Positions 7,460 to 13,989 of a stretch of DNA of 24,501 nt are shown here, in pieces (positions within the stretch are counted from its first letter, which is position 1; every line of letters begins with the position of its first letter). Made by a program: the position numbers and the translations under genes. Source of the DNA: Bacteroidaceae bacterium. GTDB lineage: Bacteria; Bacteroidota; Bacteroidia; Bacteroidales; Bacteroidaceae. The notes below the pieces were generated by a model, which did not search any database, was not told the DNA's origin, and worked only from the letters and a program-made list of their open reading frames with translations. The stretch spans positions 1 to 24,501 of the forward strand of contig JAILIJ010000278.1 of NCBI GenBank assembly GCA_024695315.1. The letters run 5' to 3'.

Positions 7460-10423
7460 TTATTTTTTTAATTTATACTCTTGGAGATAAGCTCTTGCCT
7501 TAGCTTCATTTGCCCAGTCTGAATCATATCTGTTGTTGGTGTATTTTTTGTAGTCAAGAACACCATCAATACCGTGCATTACGATTGCAGATGACGAACT
7601 GATAACTGAACCTGTAGTACTTGTTGAGCCATTTGTGACATAGTCTCTTGCAATGATGTTTTTATCTTCTGTAACATTGCGAGTGTGTCCTGCCACGTCA
7701 GTAATTGAAAGAGTTCCATTTCCTTGTGATGACACAGTAAGCTTGCAGTAAATCTGTGTTTCGCTGTTGACTGTAGCTGTTTCGTAAGCAGTGTTCTTGA
7801 GAACTGGGTCGTCAGCAAAGATACTGTTGTCCTGGAAGTGGTATTTTACAAAGTTTACGATAGCTGTAACCATAGCTTTAGCCTTAGTGTTACGTACCTC
7901 TAGTTCTTCGTCTGTTAATTCTGTCTTTTGGCTCTCGTCCTCAATGTTGAGTTCAAGCATTTCTCTCAAGTCTTCCCATGTTGGAAGACCAGCAGCGTAA
8001 GCTTCCTGCATAGCACTATTTGTTGGTACATAGATAGTGTAGCGGTAGTTGTTGAAGAATCTTACGTTTGTTGGAGCTGACAACTTGTTACCAGTAATTT
8101 TGTCGTAGCAAGGAATACCCTTGTTGTCAACGAAAATCTTATACTTGTTCATCTCGGTAGTACTATTGATACCGATTTCCTTAAGTACGCTTTCGTCTGT
8201 CTGGCAAAGTTCGAAGAACTCAGAGAAGTTGCTATTGTTATAGAGTACAGAGTAAGCTGACTGCATAGTAGGAACTAAAGGAGAGTTGATCATGTAAGCA
8301 TAACCATTACCATATCCATTAGTTTCTGCAGACTTATCGTCGAAACCAGTAACCTCACATTCTGTATCATTATCGAGTTGCCATCCGCCCTTGACAATCA
8401 TACCATTTTTTCTTGATGTTGCTTTGTCAACGTAAAGTACGGCTCCATTCTTTGTTACAAAATAGTGCTTGTTACATTCAACTCCGGTAGCTGTCTCGTC
8501 AATACCAGTAATTTCACTATTATCTTCGTGGATGATAGTATGTGTCTCCAACATATCTTTGAGTCGGTTACCATAAGTTGACTCACTGATGTTTTCTGTT
8601 GACCTGAGTGCGCCAATGCTACCTGTATTTGTTGCTAAGTCATAATTGTATTCGTATGATGCAACCTTAGGGTTAGATTTTGTCTCATCCCATGTGTAGT
8701 AGTAAGCACGTCCTGTCAAAGTAGTGTTGCCTTCTGTTTTGTCTGAAGGGTTACGGAAAGACAGTGGGTCGATGTACCAGAAGTTGTTGTCATTTGGTAC
8801 AAAGAAACTGAATCGTGTGCTCATCGCCAAGAGGTAAGCATAGTAGTTAGTAGGTATAGAACCGAGTTTTTCAGACTGGATAGCCCAGTTGAAGATTCTC
8901 TTATCTGTCTCTACGTATGCTGGTGCACTTACTGCGGCATATTCTGCAGGAGTAGTTACCTCATTCATGACATAAATGATACCGTTGTTAGCTATCAGCA
9001 CCTTATCTATATTATTACGATGATAGTCGTCCTGTGCATCGAACATGGCATCCTGAGCAGAGTTCTTGATAGTCTCAAACTTGCTTGGGACACTTGAGTT
9101 GAAGGATTCCTTCATCAAGTTGTTGATAAGTGCGCGAATTGTCTGTCTTGGTATCTGGTCTATTGCCTTGTATACAAGGCTATAGTCAGTAGTATTTTCT
9201 GTTATCTGGCTTAGATAATCCTCTGCGTAAGCCTTGACGAGGAATCGTCCACCACCATCTTCGCTGAAGAAATAGTTCATGAGTTTCTTGTCGTTTGGAC
9301 AGAAGATAACTCCCATATCCTGTTCCTTAGCTGTCTTTGAATCTGTCTGGTATGTGTTCCATCCTGGATCGAAAGGAAGAGGCTTGTTTGAACTTTCGTC
9401 GAAGATTGTATTACCTGTAGGGTTATTTGTTGGGTCAGTGCCAGCATCTGAGTAAAGAGTGGCGTTGCCCTGAGAACGAATAGCAAAGTATCTCTTCTCG
9501 AATACAGAGTCTACTTCGTTGCCGTAAAGTAGCTTATAGCGCTCTGTAAGAGTGCTGTTATAGAATGGAGCTGAGAAACGGTCGAGCATGTGTGAGAAGA
9601 TTTTTGTATCTTCGTTTGTTCTGAGGACCTCAGCCATGTTTTGAGGAGTGAGAAGAACTTTGTCAAGCTGATTTACATATCCATTCTGGCAAGTGATATC
9701 CTGCTTGATAATCTTGCTATCATAGATGAAAGCATCGTTTTTATCTCTCTTCTTTCCTGTGATGATTTCAAAGTCTTTGTCAGTAATGTCCTTGTTGGAG
9801 AGCTGTGCAGCGATGAAGTGAGTCATCATAGGTGAAGTAGCGTCGAGAGCAATGTAAATGCCCTTACCGCTGTTTCTGAATCTTGCCCAATAGTCTTTCT
9901 CATTGCTGTTGTAAGTGATTGGCAAATCCTCAGCCATGAGATGAGGGATTGAGTCTGTTACGTCAGAAGCTGTCTCTCTACGTAGGCATTGACCTTTCTC
10001 TGGAAGGTCATTTTCACCACTACCAGCAGCAGTACTTGACATCATTTCGAGCAAGTAGGCATTGTTTACCATTGCGCTGTTAAGCAACAGTTTCCTCTGT
10101 GACTTTGAAAGCTGGTCGTAGCTGCTTACACCCCAGTTGTTGTTGGCATAAAAAGCATTGAAGGCACTATCGTTAGCAACGAAGAGTGTCTTTGAACCAG
10201 TTCGTGATAATACTTCCTTGTAGTCAAGGTCGTCTATAAGACGTACGAAGTTTGTGTAATCTCCTTCATCCTTAAGATAATCATAGATGCTTGAACCAAG
10301 CCAAGAAGGCGTGGTGTCATCCAACGTATAATCATCTTTACATGATGTAGCAGATCCGCAAATTGCAGTTAGGAGTAACACCTTCATGGTGTTGCTTCCA
10401 AAGATACAAAAGCGTTTGTTCAT
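7460..10423 (-). CDS. Large FAS1 (fasciclin) repeat lipoprotein, first gene of the SusCD operon
   Basis: The product is 987 residues. A short hydrophobic segment ends at Cys28 (GSATSC) followed by KDD, which fits the lysine-plus-acidic export signal of surface lipoproteins in this phylum. Four FAS1-like units can be traced: about 44-262 (KTLFVANDSAFNAFY; GYVNQLDKVLLTP), 262-492 (IFSHMLDRF; GIIYVMNEVTTP), 505-718 (RFSFFVPNDNNFWYIDP; GAVLYVDKATS) and 716-940 (YRYTIYVPTNSAMQEAYAAG; VNFVKYHF). All carry long insertions compared with the ~140-residue canonical FAS1 fold. The annotated ATG gives a longer n-region; the Met at residue 13 (MKVLLL) is an alternative start and both keep the lipobox. No Shine-Dalgarno sequence is visible. 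It lies 21 bp before the susC-like gene, so it should be made together with the transporter. It is probably a surface ligand-capture or adhesion protein; the ligand is unknown. Confidence 0.92.
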   Translation of the reverse strand: MNKRFCIFGSNTMKVLLLTAICGSATSCKDDYTLDDTTPSWLGSSIYDYLKDEGDYTNFVRLIDDLDYKEVLSRTGSKTLFVANDSAFNAFYANNNWGVSSYDQLSKSQRKLLLNSAMVNNAYLLEMMSSTAAGSGENDLPEKGQCLRRETASDVTDSIPHLMAEDLPITYNSNEKDYWARFRNSGKGIYIALDATSPMMTHFIAAQLSNKDITDKDFEIITGKKRDKNDAFIYDSKIIKQDITCQNGYVNQLDKVLLTPQNMAEVLRTNEDTKIFSHMLDRFSAPFYNSTLTERYKLLYGNEVDSVFEKRYFAIRSQGNATLYSDAGTDPTNNPTGNTIFDESSNKPLPFDPGWNTYQTDSKTAKEQDMGVIFCPNDKKLMNYFFSEDGGGRFLVKAYAEDYLSQITENTTDYSLVYKAIDQIPRQTIRALINNLMKESFNSSVPSKFETIKNSAQDAMFDAQDDYHRNNIDKVLIANNGIIYVMNEVTTPAEYAAVSAPAYVETDKRIFNWAIQSEKLGSIPTNYYAYLLAMSTRFSFFVPNDNNFWYIDPLSFRNPSDKTEGNTTLTGRAYYYTWDETKSNPKVASYEYNYDLATNTGSIGALRSTENISESTYGNRLKDMLETHTIIHEDNSEITGIDETATGVECNKHYFVTKNGAVLYVDKATSRKNGMIVKGGWQLDNDTECEVTGFDDKSAETNGYGNGYAYMINSPLVPTMQSAYSVLYNNSNFSEFFELCQTDESVLKEIGINSTTEMNKYKIFVDNKGIPCYDKITGNKLSAPTNVRFFNNYRYTIYVPTNSAMQEAYAAGLPTWEDLREMLELNIEDESQKTELTDEELEVRNTKAKAMVTAIVNFVKYHFQDNSIFADDPVLKNTAYETATVNSETQIYCKLTVSSQGNGTLSITDVAGHTRNVTEDKNIIARDYVTNGSTSTTGSVISSSSAIVMHGIDGVLDYKKYTNNRYDSDWANEAKARAYLQEYKLKK

Positions 10424-10549
10424 AAAAAGTTAGTCAGATGTTATTATTAATTGTTAATATTCTTTGGTGTAGTTAAGGCGTCCTCAGACTATTAGAGTGT
10501 TAATCATACAATGATAATGATTCACAATAACTGATCTAAAAAGCGCGCG

Positions 10550-10586
10550 TGCCACATGGGTATAGTATACCCACATAGATGTGGCA
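10550..10586. promoter_or_regulatory. Nested palindrome at the predicted transcription start (candidate operator or 5'-end mRNA hairpin)
   Basis: The outer arms TGCCACAT (10550-10557) and ATGTGGCA (10579-10586) are perfect 8-bp inverted repeats. Inside is a second near-perfect palindrome, TGGGTATA-G-TATACCCA (10557-10573). ATGTGG also occurs twice as a direct repeat on the minus strand, 19 bp apart. The outer arm overlaps the last bases of the putative -7 box, a typical position for a repressor site. As RNA it would form a hairpin at the very 5' end of the operon transcript. The binding protein is unknown. Confidence 0.5.
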
Positions 10587-10592
10587 AATTTA
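10585..10592 (-). promoter_or_regulatory. Putative -7 box (TAAATTTG) of the FAS1-SusCD operon
   Basis: On the minus strand TAAATTTG matches the Bacteroidetes -7 consensus TAnnTTTG. A T-rich run lies upstream, but no good TTTG -33 element sits at the usual 19-20 bp; a TTTTTG is 12 bp upstream, which is too close. Transcription would start near 10577-10580, giving a leader of about 155 nt before the ATG at 10423. The box lies between the terminator of the preceding unit and the operon, where a promoter is needed. Confidence 0.4.
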
Positions 10593-10635
10593 GTAAAATT
10601 TAACCAAAAAGAACAGAAAGTTATAAAATTTTTAT

Positions 10636-10673
10636 AAAAAAAGCATACATTTTATTGCTAAAATGTATGCTTT
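10636..10673 (-). terminator. Intrinsic terminator after the GH128-like gene pair
   Basis: A perfect 15-bp inverted repeat (10640-10654 with 10659-10673, arm AAAGCATACATTTTA) has a 4-nt loop. On the minus strand it is followed by seven T residues (A-run 10636-10642). It lies 11 bp past the stop of the gene ending at 10685. It separates the hydrolase unit from the FAS1-SusCD operon. Confidence 0.9.
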
Positions 10674-10684
10674 GCTATTTGTGA

Positions 10685-13600
10685 CTATTGTAATCTTATT
10701 TTCTGACCGTTAATTATGTAGATGTTAGGTTTTAGGTTAAGTTTGGAAAGGTCTACAGTTCTTCCTTCATAGACTTTTTCGCCTGACGTGTTGTATATAG
10801 TTATTCCATCATCGCCGTTAGCAATCATTTTTTCAATATTAGTGCTTTCGGTGAAATGTTGTTTTACGGATGCAGGAATACTGATTTCAACACCTTTTGT
10901 TGTTGTGTCTCCACCTCCGAGAGTTGTGATGTGCATTCTGAGTGTCAAGGTCTCTGCATTTAACGCTTCAGTATCACAGTCATCCAGGTCTATGGTTTGT
11001 GTTCTTTGACTTGTACTTGTGAACTTAGCTCGTCCCTTAGAATTGTCGTAGAACACTTTCCATTCGCCGCTCTCCTTATCTTGGTACTCAAACGTTTCCG
11101 TAAGGGTATAGTCACCATTTAGATTTGTCAGAGTAGGAACGAAAGAGAGACTTGTTGCATTAAGTTTGAAAGAGAACTTGTTGTCGGTCTTTGTACTTGG
11201 GAACCATCCCACAGGAACCTTCTGCATACTCTCTTTGTAGGCGTGGCTTGGATGTGTGTCGCGATAGACCTGACCGCAAGGAGTAACCCACCAAGAATTC
11301 TTATCGTTGTCCCAGGAGATGGCTGCTCTATAGTAGCTGTCCCAGTTGTAGAGTGAGTATCGTTCGATAAAGTTGGCATTGTCAAGTACTGACAAGATAT
11401 TTTTTATAGCATTTTTCTGCTTGGTTAGTTTGTCTGAGTAGCTTGATGGCCAAGACTCTGTTGTCCAAGACGCTCCGTTGTTCCATTCAGTAAGCCAGAT
11501 TGGCCTGCCTGTATTTTTGTATATATTATTGAGCTGTGACCACCAACTGTCTGAGTTTGCAGCCTCGTTGGTTCCCCAATAAGCATGGAAAGCTACGAAG
11601 TCACATCTATAGGCCATGTCATCGCAATGTTTAATAAAATTTGTTAGCCACGAAGCATCGGTAGGGGATGGAGAGCCAATACGCAGTCCGCTGGCCATGA
11701 ACTCTGGCTGGTGAGTACATGCTTTCCATTCGTCTATGGTTGTGCCGCAGTCATCGGAATGTTGTTCTGAGTGATCAGGCTCATTATAACCCAATATTGC
11801 TGTGGCATTCTCATGGTTACATGCAGACCAAGATGGCCAGTAGATGTGCCCCTTATGAGGAACATATTCCATGTCCGTTTGTGTGCTCTTGTCTGCACTC
11901 CAGGTGTAGAACCATGTACATCCAAGAAGTTTACCTTCGGTATTTATGCTGCTTTGTCCTTCTGTTGTGCACCATCCCTTTTTGCTAACCCAATTCCATT
12001 TTCTCACATAAGCACGTGAGATACGATTTTTCAATAGATTTGGCAGCACGTCGATTCGTTTGTCTTCGTGGTCTGCCACATATATACGGCTATATCCGGA
12101 ACCATCACTATTGGTAGAGAAACAAACCATATATCCGCGCTTGAGGATAAATGAATTAAGCTCGTTGTCGGCATCCCCCATATTGGAGTTTGCACCTGCT
12201 TTGAAAGTATATTCGGTACCGCTATATAATTCTCCGGAATATCCGTATAGAGCTATGTCGTTAGGCGAATATGTGTAAACAACAGCTCCATGTAGATATA
12301 TTGCTACTCGGCAATTTGTGCCGTTTACTGCCTTTTGTCCATTGATTTTTATATATTTCAAGTATTTGCTTATAACATCAGATGGGCGTATATTGTCAAA
12401 GATTATCCATGAATATTCATCCTTGATATCAATATAGGAATCGCTTAACACATCTTCAGTTGCAAGGAAATGATAATCGGCTTGTTCTGCAAGTTCGCGG
12501 TTGCTATCTCCTACCATTTTTAATATGTAGAAATTGTATTTTCCGTGACCATTGTCCTCGTAGTTACCGTATGTTTGGTTAAGGCTATTTATAATTGCTG
12601 TGTATGATTTGAGAGCCTCACCACCTATCACAGTCCATTCTGCAGATGTACCCACCGAGGTTACCGTACTTATTGAATTTTGTGACGTTGTGCCTGCTGC
12701 TTTTCCATCGACATATAAAGTGACATTTGAGCCGTCGAAAGAGAACGTATAGTCGTGGCTTGTGTCGTTAGCTACATTGACAGTTAGTCCGCCGATAGTG
12801 ATGTGGTCGCTTGCCACATATACGAGGGCACCTGTTCCGACTTTATTTCTTAGCACAAACTGTATTTCCGTATTTTTATATTCTTCGTTGAAGGATAGGT
12901 TTTCGAGGGAGACGGTGAACGCTGCTCCTGCTCCGAACGAGCTTCCTGAGATCCAGATATCGTATTTCCCATCTTGTGCATTGGCAATAGCAGCAAGCAG
13001 AGCCTTCTTTGCCGTTGTCATGATCTCGATGTTTTTTATATCTGCGTCCTCTTTAGCCGACCTTGCGTTGTAGAGTGCTACAGCCAGTTCATCAGGCTTG
13101 CCATAAAGTTCATTATTGTAGACTGTCTCGCCTTGTTTAATAGCCTCGTCCAGCTCATCTGTGTATAGCTTTAGTCTACCACTATCAATAGGGTAGTTGG
13201 CATCCACGATTTGCCATGTAGATGTTTCTCCTTGTTGCTTGTCGTAGAATACGCTGATATATTCGTTGTCTTCTTTTCCTGTGTCAATACCAAGGAAACA
13301 TTTTGTCGAACTATTGACGACGGTACCTCTGTAGGATTTGATATATCCTTCAGAGCCTGATACCAATGCCCATTCGTAAGAATTGTATGCTGTGTTAAGA
13401 CTACCGGCAAACCAGCAGCTCCATGTGTTGCCTGATGCGTTGCTTGCCTGTAGGTATTTGCCTGTTGCCTTATGTCTAAGCCAGTACCATCCCTCGTCGA
13501 GAGTTGATGATTCTGCTACCCACACATATTTGTCCATATTCTCGTCTGAATATTTTGAAAGTGCAGGTCCATCATTTGCTTCGTTACCTGCCAGACAACG

Positions 13601-13711
13601 AGCGTAATAAGTGTTGTATAGATAATATTCTCCACCGTTGCGTATGGTATTGTCTTGTGCAAAGGCGGTAAGTGATAACATCGATAATAGATATGGTAAA
13701 TGTGTTTTCAT
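10685..13711 (-). CDS. Secreted GH128-like glycoside hydrolase (Asl1-like core) with ricin-like and LamG-like modules
   Basis: The protein has 1008 residues. A Sec signal ends near AFA-Q19. Residues about 25-170 look like a ricin-type beta-trefoil (WYWLRHKATGKYLQ, STWQIVD), 175-247 a helical FIVAR-like segment, and 250-375 a LamG-like beta-sandwich (VTLYVDGKAAG). Residues 415-585 form a module shared with the neighbouring hydrolase (RPSDVISKYLKYIKINGQKA, FILKRGYMV, GYSRIYVADHED). The catalytic core is about 590-835: LGYNEPD supplies the likely acid/base Glu644 and PIWLTEWN the likely nucleophile Glu742, the two-Glu pattern of GH128. Characterised GH128 enzymes are endo-beta-1,3-glucanases; this substrate is inferred. 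The last ~45 residues (ITIYNTSGEKVYEG, then IYIINGQKIRLQ) resemble a T9SS sorting tail. It is the last gene before the terminator at 10636-10673. Confidence 0.88.
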   Translation of the reverse strand: MKTHLPYLLSMLSLTAFAQDNTIRNGGEYYLYNTYYARCLAGNEANDGPALSKYSDENMDKYVWVAESSTLDEGWYWLRHKATGKYLQASNASGNTWSCWFAGSLNTAYNSYEWALVSGSEGYIKSYRGTVVNSSTKCFLGIDTGKEDNEYISVFYDKQQGETSTWQIVDANYPIDSGRLKLYTDELDEAIKQGETVYNNELYGKPDELAVALYNARSAKEDADIKNIEIMTTAKKALLAAIANAQDGKYDIWISGSSFGAGAAFTVSLENLSFNEEYKNTEIQFVLRNKVGTGALVYVASDHITIGGLTVNVANDTSHDYTFSFDGSNVTLYVDGKAAGTTSQNSISTVTSVGTSAEWTVIGGEALKSYTAIINSLNQTYGNYEDNGHGKYNFYILKMVGDSNRELAEQADYHFLATEDVLSDSYIDIKDEYSWIIFDNIRPSDVISKYLKYIKINGQKAVNGTNCRVAIYLHGAVVYTYSPNDIALYGYSGELYSGTEYTFKAGANSNMGDADNELNSFILKRGYMVCFSTNSDGSGYSRIYVADHEDKRIDVLPNLLKNRISRAYVRKWNWVSKKGWCTTEGQSSINTEGKLLGCTWFYTWSADKSTQTDMEYVPHKGHIYWPSWSACNHENATAILGYNEPDHSEQHSDDCGTTIDEWKACTHQPEFMASGLRIGSPSPTDASWLTNFIKHCDDMAYRCDFVAFHAYWGTNEAANSDSWWSQLNNIYKNTGRPIWLTEWNNGASWTTESWPSSYSDKLTKQKNAIKNILSVLDNANFIERYSLYNWDSYYRAAISWDNDKNSWWVTPCGQVYRDTHPSHAYKESMQKVPVGWFPSTKTDNKFSFKLNATSLSFVPTLTNLNGDYTLTETFEYQDKESGEWKVFYDNSKGRAKFTSTSQRTQTIDLDDCDTEALNAETLTLRMHITTLGGGDTTTKGVEISIPASVKQHFTESTNIEKMIANGDDGITIYNTSGEKVYEGRTVDLSKLNLKPNIYIINGQKIRLQ

Positions 13712-13714
13712 ATA

Positions 13715-13757
13715 TGAATTTTTTGAGTCTTTAGGAATTTGAATTTTAGGTTTTAGG
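13715..13757 (-). repeat. A-rich degenerate ~8-bp repeat in the leader of the GH128-like gene
   Basis: Read on the minus strand, the words CCTA, CCTA, TTCA, CCTA, CTCA and TTCA recur every 7-9 bases in an A-rich background, ending 3 bases before the start codon. The pattern resembles the octamer array at 18633-18696. The role is unknown; an unstructured A-rich leader would favour translation where no Shine-Dalgarno sequence is present. Confidence 0.4.
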
Positions 13758-13830
13758 TTGTTGTTTATAAATCTCCGTAGTCAATTTTTATTGACGCCGT
13801 TGAGCCCTTATGGGTTCTGATATTTTATCA

Positions 13831-13891
13831 AACACGGAATACTCGGAATTGTATTTAGAAATAACTTTCCGTTTTCCGCGCATTCCGTGTT
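13831..13891. repeat. Inverted repeat between the two GH128-like genes (REP-like)
   Basis: The arms AACACGGAAT (13831-13840) and ATTCCGTGTT (13882-13891) are perfect 10-bp inverted repeats with a 41-bp spacer. The spacer holds further CGGAA (13844-13848) and TTCCG (13867-13871, 13874-13878) copies that could extend or alternate the stem. No T-run follows on either strand, so it is not a classical terminator. It could be a processing or attenuation site, or a dispersed intergenic repeat. Confidence 0.55.
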
Positions 13892-13989
13892 CGAAAATAA
13901 TGTGAGTTAGTGAGTTGTGGCGTTTATATTCTTGACGAGTGAATCATCTATATGAATAAAAACAGCCGTATTTCTCATCAACTTATTAA

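Noticed and set aside
4022..10423. Possible hybrid signalling (STN domain, ECF sigma/anti-sigma) for the SusC transporter
   Set aside because: SusC goes directly from the signal peptide to the carboxypeptidase-regulatory-like domain; no STN domain and no sigma or anti-sigma gene is present in the window.
13802..13817. GAGCCC-TTAT-GGGTTC hairpin as a terminator of the upstream GH128-like gene
   Set aside because: It has only a six-pair stem including one G-T pair and no T-run after it on the minus strand.
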